Assembly (NCBI GenBank): GCA_964036045.1
Contig: OZ038382.1
Coordinates: 154,348,265 to 154,412,264, forward strand
Length of the DNA stretch: 64,000 bases
Direction: 5' to 3'
Origin: Eutreptiella sp. 'Long Island Sound 2002'
Taxonomy: Eukaryota; Euglenozoa; Euglenophyceae; Eutreptiales; Eutreptiaceae
A program made the translations under genes and the position numbers. Positions 32,356 through 43,664 of the stretch are shown here, one piece after another; position 1 is the first letter of the stretch; each line of letters begins with the position of its first letter. Under the pieces are notes generated by a model. That model was not told the DNA's origin and did not search any database. It was given only the letters and a program-made list of their open reading frames with translations.

Positions 32356-32831
32356 AATAGCAACATGATCATGGATCAATGTTTGTGCTGTCACAAGTCT
32401 GCTTTAGATGCTTTGGGGGATTGCAGTGATCAACGATTGAATTTGATAAAGCAGTACAATGTGCTGCTGTCACAAGCCCAGCACAAGGACCCAACTGCAA
32501 ACCGAATCCAAGCTTGGGGAGGGTCGGGACATTCTAAGCAGCCACTCTTCAAAGAGTCTGCATGTCCCAGTATGAGTAGTCGAACACCTTGCGACCTTGG
32601 TTAGCCCCGGCATCAGTGCACTCGTTGTGAAGGAAACCGGTGTGACTGTAGACATGGCGCCACCAAGTGGGCGTGGGGTCAGTGGGGTTGGGTTTGGTTA
32701 GGGTGGAGTGGTCCATGGAGATGGGTTGGGGTGGGGTGGGCCGGGGTCGGTTGGGGTGGGTCCCGATGAGTTGAGGCTTGGCCCTCCGACGTGGCCCTGC
32801 CGCATCATTGTTCGTCGCTTTCCTCAGGCAT
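32356..32831. other. No gene recognised; G-rich stretch
   Basis: 32,665-32,765 is a run of GGGTTGGGGTGGGG-like sequence with clear G-quadruplex potential. It is next to a possible first exon. Confidence 0.5.
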
Positions 32832-33047
32832 ATGGCAGTCGTTTCGGATCGTGCGGCCGCAGACCCGACGCTTCCTCTTCAATCGGACCGGCCCAGCGCC
32901 GCCGTGCCCAGCCCTGCGCCCTCGTGCAGTCGCACTGTTCTTGTGATAGTGATGGTGCTTGGGTTCTGTGGAGGCCTGTGGGGCGTCCCACGGGTCACAT
33001 CCCTCTGGGCAAATGCGGGCATTGCGTCGGCGTCGGCGCTCCGAGCG
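32832..33047 (+). CDS. Possible first exon of the PPOX-like gene
   Basis: Starts at an ATG (MAVVSDRAAADPT), runs 72 codons and stops at a good donor, GAGCG|GTACGT, in phase 0. It encodes a hydrophilic head followed by a hydrophobic stretch (TVLVIVMVLGFCGGLWG) that could be a membrane anchor or part of a targeting sequence. Phase 0 agrees with the next candidate exon at 34,320. There is no homology support; the exon is proposed only from frame, splice sites and distance. Confidence 0.35.
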
Positions 33048-34319
33048 GTACGTTTCCTCAGCGATGTGGCAACGGGGGGAGGGGGGGGGGGTTCGGGTCT
33101 GTGGCTGTGAGGGAGTACCGTGGGCAGTGTGTGCACGGTGCGTGTATTGGGGTTGTTCCAGGGAGTCAGCCAAGGGTACCCTCCCCCCCCCTTGTCCTTC
33201 CCCGCCCCTTGTCCTTCCCCAGGGGGGGGGTGGGGGACCGTCACTTGGTGAACCCAAAAGGGCCAAGCCACCGCCCAAGGGTGCTGTCCAGAGCATTCTG
33301 TGGAAAGTGGTGAGCATGTTCAGGAATTCAAGGTCAAATGTAGCAGGACGAAGAAATTCTACACCTAGTGAGTCAAGGAGTAAATTTCATTACTGTGGTA
33401 GTCCATTGAGCGCGCACATGATTTCATATTGTTGCAGTACTTGCTTTCATTTGTCACCGTGACAAGCTCTGCACACCAACGTTTCTTATGCTTTGTTATT
33501 TCGTCTTCTGCCGCAATTTCTGTGCCCCACAGTGTGTGTGTATGGCGGTACTACGGTCCCCCGGGGGGTGGTGGGGGACCGTCACTTGGTGACCGTCCCC
33601 CAGGGGGTGGCGGGGGACCGTCTTCCCTGGGGTGGGGAAGGACAAGGGGGGGCGAGGGTACAAAGAGGAAGGCTCCTGCAAGCAATCCCCGCACCTCCTT
33701 CAGAGGCATAGCCTGCAGCATCTGAGGAGTCCTGCCAACAGCACTCCCTTTGCCCAGGGTTCCTAACCACGTGCACCCCTACGCGCTGCACGTGCAGTGC
33801 AGGTGGGCGCTCAAACTACGTTTCCACGCCGTTTGGGGACCAACAGGTATACAATTTCCTTCTGAAGACCTAAACCGGTGTGTGCACCACCAGCATACTT
33901 ACTAAGCCCCCCTCCGCGCGGGCTTACAAAACTTGTGTCGGCCGCTGTTGAGCCAAATTGGGGACCGGTGCCTCCCCATGATCCAAGGGCCATCGCTATG
34001 CGGCGCTACGAGGCGATAGTTGGCGGTCAGCCCCCGACGCCACCCCTCTCACCACCACCACCACCACTGCCACCACTTTTCAGCAGTTGAAGCGCAATAG
34101 AAGCTGCGAACTGTGCAAAACCCAAAGTAAAGCACCCCTTCTGGGGTTGCTTCACGTTGGAGTCTTATTTACTTGAACTGCTGTAAGGTTGCATTGAGGG
34201 GCCGTAACGGTGTATTGAGGGGCTGTAGGGGTGCCATGGCGGGTTGCCAGTAACCCCCTTGCCCCGTCGCCCCATCGCTCCTGATTCCCCTGGATCGTGG
34301 CTCTTTGTTGGCACCACAG
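33048..34319. other. Candidate intron: duplicated G-tract motif, no gene
   Basis: A GGGGGACCGTC(A/T)..TGG motif with neighbouring CCTTGTCCTTCCCC occurs at 33,190-33,250 and again, doubled, at 33,560-33,650, a small G/C-rich repeat family. Nothing coding is supported. Confidence 0.45.
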
Positions 34320-34437
34320 GCCGCCGTGAGACAGGCGCCCCTCTGGATGACTCCGCAGCACCAGACCTCCGTTGTGCGCAACTCTGCGGAGGACCCGTAT
34401 GCCTTGGGGATGGGGGACATTGCAGCATCCGATGAAG
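34320..34437 (+). CDS. Possible second exon of the PPOX-like gene
   Basis: Acceptor TTGGCACCACAG and donor GATGAAG|GTGAGC enclose 118 nt: 39 codons plus one base. The reading APLWMTPQHQTSVVRNSAED has the composition of genuine protein. It enters in phase 0 and leaves in phase 1, which matches an acceptor at 37,094 that starts the recognisable domain exon. The family is not identified for this piece; it might belong to another gene. Confidence 0.42.
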
Positions 34438-34851
34438 GTGAGCCCTTTTGCCGCAGTCTCAGACCCATTTGGGGGGGGACGTTGTGGGACCGTGGGGTCA
34501 GGTATTGAGGCCTCTGCGAAGGGACCGAGTCAGGTGACACGCGGGGAGGGGGTGGGGGTTGACGCAGCGCGCAGGGGCAACTGGCGGCAAGCCGGAGTGC
34601 AAAGTGGGAGAACGGGGAAAGTATGCGCCCACGGCTGGCCAGCATACCCCAGTGGAGGTTCTGACCAGCCCGAGGGCTCACGTACAGAGACCCAGGTCTG
34701 CTGGCAGGCATGGTCATTTGGACAGCTGGTCCCGGTCGACTGGAACTCCCACATCTGTTCCCAACCGCTGCTCTATGCTGGTTTCCCTCCTTCATGTTGT
34801 ATATGAGGAGCCGGCGCCGGAGGGTGGGGGGGGGGGGGGTCCAAAAGTTTG

Positions 34852-34990
34852 TGCTGAGTGGGATTCGAACTCTGGTCTATCAAACAGCTGAGGGACAAAT
34901 TGCGGGGCGGCCGCGGCACCGGTCCGGCATTCGGACCGGCGCCCGCCTGCTTGCGCATTCCACGTTTTACCACTCGACCACCCGCAGGAT
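34852..34990 (-). repeat. tRNA-like (SINE-type) sequence
   Basis: On the minus strand TGGTCGAGTGGT resembles an A box and GAGTTCGAATCCC a B box, about 100 bp apart. The acceptor arms do not pair, so it is not a functional tRNA. Confidence 0.4.
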
Positions 34991-37094
34991 TTGCAGATCG
35001 TCGCTTTTTCTCGAGTTGAAGATAGAGGGTGATACCATAAAAAGCAAACTGGGTGTGTCTGCCCGGCGGGCCCAGCGTGCGCCAAGCACAGGGGGTAAGG
35101 CATTGCTGCTCACGCCACCGCACGGGCCATGAGGCGCGTGTCACGACACTGTGCGCGGGTGGCAGCCTCACAGGGGTGCAGCCTGCTGGGCAGGGGCTTT
35201 GTGGTTCGGCTGCGGCAAGGGGAGAACCCCACGGGGATCATTTTGACTTATATATATGATGGCACTCCCAATTGGTGCCAAGTTACAGTGTTGTAAGGGA
35301 TGGTATGCTCCAGGGCAAGGAGAAGGAGCGGCAGCTGCTGTTGATGCTGCACAAAATTGGGCGGCCCGAAAATTGCTTTGCCGGGGGGGGGGGGGGGGGA
35401 TGGCATGGGCGCCTGGCGAAGGACGGGGGGGGGGGGGTTCCAGAAATGGGTTTCCGTGCCGGGCCTTTGTTTTGTGTAAGGACGGATGTTGCCACCAAAG
35501 GCGCCGGAACACAAATTTTGACCCGGAAAATTTTTTTTCACGAAAAAATTTTCCCCCACATATGTATAGTCAAAATGATCAGCGCGAGGTGTGGATCATT
35601 TTGAGCCATGTATGTTGGGGTCGGACCCCCCCCCCCCCCCCGGCACGGCAGGTAGGGCAGCCCCAGCCCCAACCCCCCTCCCGGCATGGCGACCAAGGAG
35701 GGGGAGGGGGGGGGGTTGTGCAAATGGGCTTCCGTGCCATCCCCCCCCCACAAAGCAATTTTCTTCCCGCCCTGGTGAAGTTAAGACTGCACCGCTGTTT
35801 GCACTCCACTGTGGCAGTCTGCACTGAAGATTATTGCCATGTGGATGTGTTGGTGCCAGGACCCGCCACCATGGGGAAATAGAAACAGTGGGCCAACACA
35901 GTGGCTTGGTGGATCTTCGTGTAGCTCCCAGGCAGGCGTCGGCGAAGGAAGGCCTGGTCGAGCATGCAAATGGCGAGAATATAGTTGATGCTGCCAACTG
36001 CCCGAAGTGCGGCAACATCTCAGGGCTTTGTCCCGAACCTCCCCCCCCCCATAGGTGATCCAGAATCCCCTGGCCCTGCCACATTTGCCACATCGGTGGG
36101 GGAGAGCACCCTCCAAATTTCATGGTCGCGAGAAAAATTTTTTGTATGGAGCATGCCGGCCCCGGAGTGGGAGGGACGCCAAGGGGCAGACACAGCCTTT
36201 GTGAGCAGAGGGACAACCTTCCCTCTCACCTATTACGCACACACAAGTACCAACCGGCACACTTACTCAGTCTTAATGGCACCCCCTCCCCCCCCCCCCC
36301 CAATGGGGGGCCCTGTTGGCGACTCGGGAAAGGCCTGAGTCACTGCAGCCCTTTTGAGGATGGGGCGGGGGGTCTGGACGGTGTTGTCACGCCGTTTACG
36401 TTTTGCCTTCGACACACGACACCATTTCCTCCCGCCTGCACCGGTGGATCAAGCACCACACGGTTTGGGCGCAGCACACCTATGCATCCTGGCACATGCC
36501 GCATAATGGGCCCTGTGCTGAGTTTTGCGCGGATTGGTGTCATGATTTTCCTGTTCTCTCTTCCCTTACTCCCCTGTTGGACCCTTCCGCACCAATCCAT
36601 CTGTGGCCTCGGGCCCGCGGGGAGGGGGCACCAGCGTTTCCTATTATCGGTGAACTCGGTAGTCAATTGACAGACAGGTCCATTGAATTTTGCATGGCGT
36701 TTGTCAATGGCGCACCGCTGCACTTTGCCGTTGTTTGCCCGCTCGGTGGACTGTCCACAGGCATCTTCGTGTCTCGCTCTTGTGACAGAAAAATACTTAT
36801 GGTCTTATAGGCCACTGACGAGCCAAATTTTCTTTCTGCGCTTTGTGGTGCCCGCCTCTTGTGCACACGTACAATGGCCCAGAGTTCCGTCAGGGTCTGG
36901 AGAGTGAGCTTGAACGCCCTCCCCCCTGGAGCGAATTTTCCCAGGCCAAGGGCCTCCACCCTCGTCCACCCAACACACGCCACCCGCAATGGTACCTCCA
37001 GGAGCCCTGAACCCCCCAGTGAGGGCGCTGTATTGCCCCCTTCCACACGCCCCGTGCGGGTCCCGGGCTTCCGTCTGCGCGCCCGCATGCACAG
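34991..37094. other. Candidate intron: G/C homopolymers, no gene
   Basis: G or C runs of 9 to 18 bases at about 35,385, 35,427, 35,622, 35,710 and 36,290. A frame at 36,403-36,810 is open for 135 codons but shows no motif. Nothing firm. Confidence 0.4.
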
Positions 37095-37318
37095 AGTCCA
37101 GGCCCAACGGACTGGAGGTGAAGCCGTGGATGGTGCGGATCGACAAGTCAATTGCGAAGTCCCGCAAGACGAAGGGAGGCAACTATGTCCAGTTGGCCAC
37201 CGTGGATGAGCACGGCCGACCGCGCGTGCGCACCGTTGTCTTCCGCGGATTTCTGGAACACGGCGGTCGCGTGGCCATGAAGATGATCACAGACGCGCGC
37301 TCCGACAAAGTGACGCAG
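37095..37318 (+). CDS. PPOX-like flavoprotein (Alr4036-type), domain exon 1
   Basis: Reads VKPWMVRIDKSIAKSR, then YVQLATVDEHGRPRVRTVVF and RGFLEHGG, then MKMITDARSDKVTQ, ending at CAG|GTCCC in phase 0. PW, QLATV, GRPRxRTVVFRGF and TDxRSxK are hallmarks of the pyridoxamine 5'-phosphate-oxidase-like FMN-binding family typified by cyanobacterial Alr4036. Members bind FMN as dimers with a split-barrel fold; the RTVVFRGF and TDARS strands line the flavin phosphate. Substrate is unknown. The acceptor is ACAG at 37,094, or possibly AGAG at 37,096. Upstream residues are uncertain, so the true N-terminus is open. Confidence 0.8.
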
Positions 37319-37336
37319 GTCCCATGCGCACCCTCT

Positions 37337-37451
<115 letters not shown>

Positions 37452-37554
37452 CCCGCCCGCCCCCGGGCGCATTGCAGAGTGCTGTGCTAATGCGGTTGCA
37501 ATGGTCCTCTCGATGCCCCTCCGCTTCAGCCACCTGGGGATTCGGGGCGTTAGA

Positions 37555-37863
37555 GAGAGTATGTTAGCGCGCCGGGCAAAGTTTTGCCACGCTTTGGTGT
37601 TGCCCCTCGAGTTGGGGTTAAGGACTTCCACTCTTCAGTGTGGCCACTTGAGTGGTCCGTCATGCACAAGAGGGGGATTCTTTGATTTTGATTTGGGTGG
37701 CCATGACGGGGCCTACAAGGGTACGGTGCATTTGATCGTCCCATTTGTTGGGAAATTGGGAAAAGGTGGGAATTTCATTGATCGCACACAGTCATACAAT
37801 GTGCTTGTGCTTAGGGTTGGTGGGCTGCAGGAGGGAGTGATGTTTGGGGGTAAAGCATTGTGA
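37555..37863 (+). pseudogene. Degenerate third copy of the Harbinger-like DDE element
   Basis: Left end GTTAGCGCGCCGGGC as in the 20.4 and 49.4 kb copies. Its frame GGFFDFDLGGHDGAYKGTVH, then LIVPFVG, matches their DFFDFEVGGHDGAYKGRIHV, about 65% alike. The IEQLF part and right end are lost. It lies in an intron of the PPOX-like gene. Confidence 0.7.
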
Positions 37864-39453
37864 TAGATGGCCGCGACATTCATTTGGATGCCGGGCGTGC
37901 CAGGCAAACGTACCCTCAGAGTCCTGAAAAGGACCACCCAGCGTGCCGTGTTGACAGATGTGAGCTTGACTAGCAGGTAGAATTCCCCTTTATTACTCAG
38001 CACCAGTGGGATGGGGGTGGGGGGGTCCCAGACCACCAGCCTCTGCTGCACGGCTGTAGCAGCCGGTATCAACCGGAGGGGGGGGGGGGGGGGCTGGCCA
38101 TGAAGGTTGAGTAAGTGCGCCAGTCAATAGTGCATGTGTGTGCCGGTTGGTGAAGGGGGGAGGGGGGTTTGAAAATTCCTATCCCTGGTACCCCCCCACC
38201 TGAACGTCCCAGAAGCCCCTGCCGGACCCCCCCTGCCAGTACACTTGAGAGCACGTGCAAACGGCGGTTACAACTCTCAGCACAGGCATTGGGAACTATA
38301 CCCACCCCTGAAGTGATTGGGCAAAGTTTTCATCCGCACCTTAGGCGCCATTTTTTGTCGTGTAGTTGACAGCGGACATGGCATTGCGGCGCGCTCACAT
38401 CCCTTTGGGGGATGCTCTTGGATGCCATGACTCAAGCGGCGGCCCTTTTGCCTGTTCAGATCGTCGAATAAGGCCTGGAGCCCTGGGGAAGGGTGACGCT
38501 GGATTTGCGCTGGATTTGAAATTTTTCACGCTGGATAATCCGGTGCTAAATCCACAGCTGGGAGCGCCCCTTGCCCAAGGCCAAACAAATATCATCAGAA
38601 CTACATATCGCATAGCAATCTCATGATATCAGTGTTTGGTAGATTCAAAGTGGCTACGGAATGGGGATCCTTGTGCACGACCATATGGCAGCGGGTGGTG
38701 CCTGGGCAAACGCATGTCTGGCTGGGCAAGCAACCCCCCTCCAGGATTTCAGGACCACTGGGGGGGGAGGGGGGGGAGACCCCCCCCCCACCCCCGGCGG
38801 AAGCAGGGATGAGGGTTGAACTTGTGATCAGAACTTGTACTGTGAAAGCGCCGTACATTGGCATGATGGACAGAAGGCGATGACAGCCGTGAGGCAGGCG
38901 CGCCCAGAGCGTAATGCGGACATTGCACCCTGACCATTTGAGACCCCCCCAGCGCCCCCAGATCCACCCCACCGACCCCCCCCCGTCGTATGGCATGTTC
39001 GCCTCTTGTGCAGTGTCGTGGGGGACACCATTGCGCACCCCCGAGGCGGCCCGTGAGCCTTAAGATCAGCCTCCGAATGTGAATCCAAAACCAAATCCAC
39101 CGCCCCCGCCCCCTCTGAACTGTAGCTTGACTTAGCTTACCTTAATTCGGGTGCAAACCCCTCTTCAGTGAAACTCTGCCATCGGGGCTTTAGGACTTGT
39201 AGGAGGTTGTGGAGCAGCAATGGACATGGGATTCCCTTGATCTCATTTTGGTTGGGGGGAGGGGGGGCGACAGCTTGAGCAACGGTGGGGCGTGGCTTCT
39301 GCGGGCGCTGTCGCAGTAAAGCCCTTGGTGCTCAGGCGCTTCGCAAATGTGAGCAGCAGCCCCCATTGTACCACTTCCCCGGGCACCCTCTGCAGTCACA
39401 GTAAATCTGTCACAGGCGCCTGTGCACCCTGTCACCCCTGCATCTGCCCGCAG

Positions 39454-39702
39454 ATCGGCAAGAACAATGCCGGGGAGATGGTGTGGTGGTTCTTCAAGTC
39501 CTCGGAGCAGTATCGCGTGTCGGGGACCCTGCAGGTGGTGGGCCCCACGGATCCGGACGTTGATCTGGACATTGCGCGCATGCAGCAGTGGAGCAAGTTG
39601 ACGGATGCGGCGCGGGAGCAGTTCTATTGGCTGGACGCAGATGTGCCGGGCCGCAAGAGCAAGGCCGACATTCCAGATGGGGGCCGTGACAAGGATGGCA
39701 AT
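39454..39702 (+). CDS. PPOX-like flavoprotein, domain exon 2
   Basis: Enters in phase 0 (IGKNNAGEMVWWFFKSSEQY, then RVSGTLQVVG) and leaves in phase 0 before GTATGG. The EMVWWFF..EQYRVSG block corresponds to the E-CWWF-EQFRVSG strand pair of Alr4036-like proteins, continuing the barrel directly after the TDARSDKVTQ end of the previous exon. The remainder (QQWSKLTDAAREQFYWLDAD, then a Lys/Asp-rich loop) matches the helix usually found after the second barrel strand (W..LS...R..F.W). Codon use is GC-rich and regular. Confidence 0.85.
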
Positions 39703-40140
39703 GTATGGTTTTGTGGTGGTCAAGGCTGTGGGGGGGGTACAAAGGGCAGGGCTGTCCGTAAGAAAACCGGTTTGCTCTTTGTTTGTTTCGGGGCCAGCGG
39801 TGACGGGCCAGCGCCAATTGCCCGCAACAGCCAAATTGTTGTTCATTGTGCATCGACTGCCATCAACTGCTGTCAGTTGAATGCCACCTTTTATCGGGCA
39901 ATGGTACGTGGTGTGTGTCAGTCGCCAAGTCTACTCTCCCCCCAAATCAGCGGCCGAATTCGGCTGACTTCGCCGATTTGTTCTGCCGATTCGTTGGGTT
40001 TCTGGGATTTTGCCGATTCGTTCTGTTGGGGATTCTGTGATCCTGGGACACCTGATTCGGAGTCACTCTAAGGTGCGCATCATTTACTTTGGCACGCTGG
40101 ATAATTCTTTTTCTTTCTATTTTGGTGGTTGAGATTGGCA

Positions 40141-40505
40141 CCATGAAGTGTTTTTACTGCCCACAAAAAGACGTGTCTGTGGTCCCCTGGGATTTGTTGC
40201 CCCCCGCTGATCAAATTTTTTTGCGGGACAAGTACCCTGATGCTGGTCAAGGTGCAGTTTGCGACTTTTGTGTTTGCGCTGCACGCCCCAGTTCATTCTT
40301 CAGCTGCCTGCAGGTGCCTTCGGCTCCTCTGGTTTTGTCTGGTGCAGCCACGTCTTTGGCCACAGAGTCAGTGGAATCTGGCGTTCAGCAGCCTTCAGCA
40401 TCTGTTGCAGAGTCTTCTTCTGCTGCCACAAGGGTCTGCTACACGCCCACCCAGCACACCACGGTCAGATGGTCAGAAGGTGCATACAAAACCTTCGCAT
40501 CATGA
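40141..40505 (+). other. Cys-motif ORF, unknown (intronic)
   Basis: Reads MKCFYCPQKDVSVVPWDLLP, then VCDFCVCA, then a long Ser/Ala/Val-rich tail. Two CxxC pairs 40 residues apart suggest a small zinc-binding protein or a transposon fragment. It ends at 40,505, about 80 bp before the mobile block. Whether it is expressed is unclear. Confidence 0.35.
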
Positions 40506-40574
40506 CAGTTTGAAGAAGGCAAAAAGCCCCATGTGCTGAAAAAAGTTACAATTGCAGAGAGGGTTGAAAAGTAC

Positions 40575-43019
40575 GGTAAACACCGGGGGGGGGGGGGACC
40601 CTCGGTTCTCGGCGCCAACTACCCCCCCAACTAACTGTTGGCCGGAGGCCCCTCGGGGGGGGGGGGGGATTGGAGGGGGGGTCAGGAGGGGCTTGGGCGG
40701 GGGGGGCACTCCGGGAGGGTCGGTTCGGGGGGGGGGGGTTCCAGGTGGGGCGATTTGGGTGGGGGGGGGGCGGGGGGGGGGGCACAGGCTCCCCTTACCT
40801 CCCCTTGCCCTCCCTCTAACCATACCAGCACCATAAACCTAACCCTAACCTTTGCAGCCAGCTAGTTTGGCCATGCTAGCCATGTTGATTGGGCTGAACA
40901 AGATTCCCCAAATCCTTTTGCCATATCATTGCTCTCCATTTTGGACCCCAACACTCACTCTGACCCTAGCCTAGGGCAAGAGCTAGGGCTAGGGTTAGGG
41001 CTAGGGTTACCGGTTACTGGTGGAACCAGTCTTGGTTTTATAACCCTCTTTAGTGTCTAGGGTGGACCCACTAGGTTTAGCAAGCAAGCAGCAAGCAAGC
41101 ACGCGCAAAATGGGGGAAAATCACTGCTCCGTCGTGGTGCTTCGGATTCGGCCAAAATTCTGGTGGATGGTACCTATGGGTGTGAGGGACAACCACACAA
41201 AGTATGCAAGAAACTCAACGGTGGCGGCCAAGAATGGGCGTCGCAAGTGCCGGACCTCCATTTCAAAATCTGCATTTTAGGGCCAAAATCAGCCTTTTTT
41301 TGCCCAAAACCACCCTAGAACCTGCTCAAAACGGCCAAAAGAAGGGAAATTGTGGCTACTCTACACATGCAGCTAGATTTCCCCGTGCCGAACTAACCCT
41401 CTAACTCCACAATACGTCTGCGAACCGCCCCCAAAAGGCACCCGAAAGCCCAGAATTTGTGCACATTAGCCGCCGACATCCCCAAACCAAAAACAAACCA
41501 TATCTTGGGCTACGTGGCTCAAAACGTGATTTCGAGCGCACCTAATCCACCTGCAACCACCCACTTTTGGTGGTTTGCACCCCTCAAAATTGCCCTAACC
41601 GACGCCTAGACCCCCATACCTAGGCCCACTGGGCTGCGGCAAGCTGCAAGAGGTAACCCAAAGAGGTGGGTGCCAAAATGGGTCAACAAGGTCCACCGGG
41701 TGCAAAAAAAATGACTTTTTTTCAAAAGTGATCTTGCACCACATGGAATGCCAAAGCAAGTGTTTTTGGCGCGTTTTGAGCTCATGGTGGCCCGTTGTGG
41801 TCCTCCTAAAATCCCAAAATGCCTTAGAAATGGGTTGTTTTGGGACCAAAAATGGGTCAAAAATGGGTCAAAAATGTGTTTTTCCAAAAATGATCCCATA
41901 CCATTTGGGGTGCACAAACAAGTGGAATGAGCCCTTTTTGAGCCCATTGCAAGCCATTTTGGCCACTCCAAAGTCACAAAATGTATTGAAAAGGGGCTGT
42001 TTTGGGACGAAAAATCAGTCAAAAGTGGATCAAAATGTATTTTTCCAAGATACCTTTGGACTATTTGGGGTGCACAAACAAGTAGAATGAGCCCATTTTG
42101 AGCCCATGTTGAGCAATTTAGGCCCCTCTCAAGGCCGAAGGGGCCTTGAAAATGGGCCAATTTGGGACCACAAATGGCTCAAAAACGGGTCAAAACCATG
42201 GTTTTCCAAAAATGATCCCATACCATTTGGGGTGCACAAACAAGTGGAATGAGCCCTTTTTGAGCCCATTGCAAGCCATTTTGGCCACTCCAAAGTCACA
42301 AAATGTATTGAAAAAGGGCTGTTTTGGGACGAAAAATCAGTCAAAAATGGATCAAAATGTATTTTTCCAAGATACCTTTGGACTATTTGGGGTGCAGAAA
42401 CAAGTAGAATGAGCCCATTTTGAGCCCATGTTGAGCAATTTAGGCCCCTCTCAAGGCCGAAGGGGCCTTGAAAATGGGCCAATTTGGGACCACAAATGGC
42501 TCAAAAACGGGTCAAAACCATGGTTTTCCAAAAATGATTTTAGTCTAGTTGTGATGCCCAAACGGATGAATACAGCCCATTTTGAGCCCCATTTGAGCCG
42601 CTCTCATCCACTTGTCAGTGCGTACCTCATTTGTCGTTATAGTCTCCCGGACAATGTTCCTTCCCCCGGCAGCTCGGTCCCAATATTCAAACCTGGTTAG
42701 GGCTAGGGTTAGGGTTAGGTGTAGGGGCACGGTTAGGTGTAGGTGTAGGGTTCGGAGTAGGTTGAGGGTTGGGGGTGGGCAGTAGAGTCAAGGTTGGGTT
42801 TGCAGATAGTGTTGGGGTGGAAAGTGGACAAAATTTTCCTTAGGGCACCTTTGGTGTTCATGGAGCATCGGGCGCCTTTGGCACCCATGGACGCCTAAGG
42901 GCGACACCTGTGGCAACTAACTGTTGGCCGGCGGCCCCCCCGGGGGGGGGGGGGGGTGGCAGGGGTAGTTGGCGTCCTAGGAGCCACGGAGTCAACCCCC
43001 CCCCCGGGGGGGGTAAACA
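40575..43019 (-). mobile_element. 2.4-kb inverted relative of the 25-32 kb block, with 8-bp flanking repeat
   Basis: GGTAAACA flanks both sides (40,575-40,582 and 43,012-43,019). The ends inside are inverted G-tract, then GACYC..GG..., then CCTAGGACGCCAACTACCCC (right end; the left is CTCGGCGCCAACTACC). The conserved GGCCTCCGGCCAACAGTTAG motif appears inverted at about 40,632 and 42,905. The interior has one E-type unit (about 41,013-42,680) in the opposite orientation to the main block, flanked by TTAGGG-type repeats. It looks like the same element with fewer internal units, sitting inside a host intron. Confidence 0.55.
41013..42680 (-). repeat. Array unit E6, inverted, 1.67 kb
   Basis: Block order is the reverse complement of E4. 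A sub-block of about 330 bp with GGGGTGCACAAACAAGTGGAATGAGCCC-like sequence is repeated (41,890-42,150 and 42,210-42,480), explaining the extra length. Arms near 41,015 (TACTGGTGGAACC) and 42,668 (CAGCTCGGT) are degraded. Confidence 0.75.
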
Positions 43020-43664
43020 TTTTTCCCATCAAATTGACCATTGCAAGGCCGGTGATGTTGCAATGGGAAGGCTGTGCGCATTCGTCTTCTTCAGGTAGGC
43101 TTTGTTTGTGCATGAAAAACCACTTTTCTCATCAGATTGACTACTGTAGGACAGGTGACAAAAAGTATTTTGCCATGAATTGAACCAATGACTTTGTCAT
43201 TTTCACGCAACACACATACCACTAGACCAATGACTGCAATTTTCATACCCATTCTCAGGGACCATGTAGAGACCGAGGGATGAAAAATTTTTCGGAAATT
43301 GAGACACGTTTTGCGATTCCACGTGAGTTTGACTATGCCGCAACCAAAAGGAACGTGTTTTTGGGGCCTGGGACCAAAATCCAGGTCACTGGGAAGTTGC
43401 TTTGCCAAAAAATTGCTCCGGCGATTTGTTCCGCTGATTTGTTGGGATTTCTTTGCCGATTTGGGGGGGGGGGGTTGCCAAGTGCCGTTGTTGATTGGCT
43501 CCGTGCTGTCAGTCGGCTACGGCAGCGTGCTACGGGTTTTGGACCGGGCCCTTTGACCCCCTTTTCTAGACCCGCCCTCCATGCTGCCTCCTGAGTCAGA
43601 TGGGCCTGGACAAGGGGCCCCAACCACCAGGGACTACCAGCCCCTAGGGGAAGGTGCTATCTAG
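43020..43664. other. Intronic, no gene recognised
   Basis: A tRNA-like segment is listed separately. TTTTCCCATCAAATTGACCATTGCAAGGC (43,021) has a diverged copy at 43,123 (TTTTCTCATCAGATTGACTACTGTAGG), a short direct repeat. A poly-G run lies at 43,463. Confidence 0.45.
43165..43238 (-). repeat. tRNA-like sequence
   Basis: On the minus strand TTGGTCTAGTGGTAT matches an A box and TTGGTTCAATTCATGG a B box at ordinary tRNA spacing. Stems pair poorly, so a pseudogene or SINE head is likelier than a working tRNA. Confidence 0.42.

Noticed and set aside
36403-36810. 135-codon plus-strand frame as a gene
   Set aside because: No motif and no splice context; lies in a candidate intron and composition resembles neighbouring non-coding DNA.
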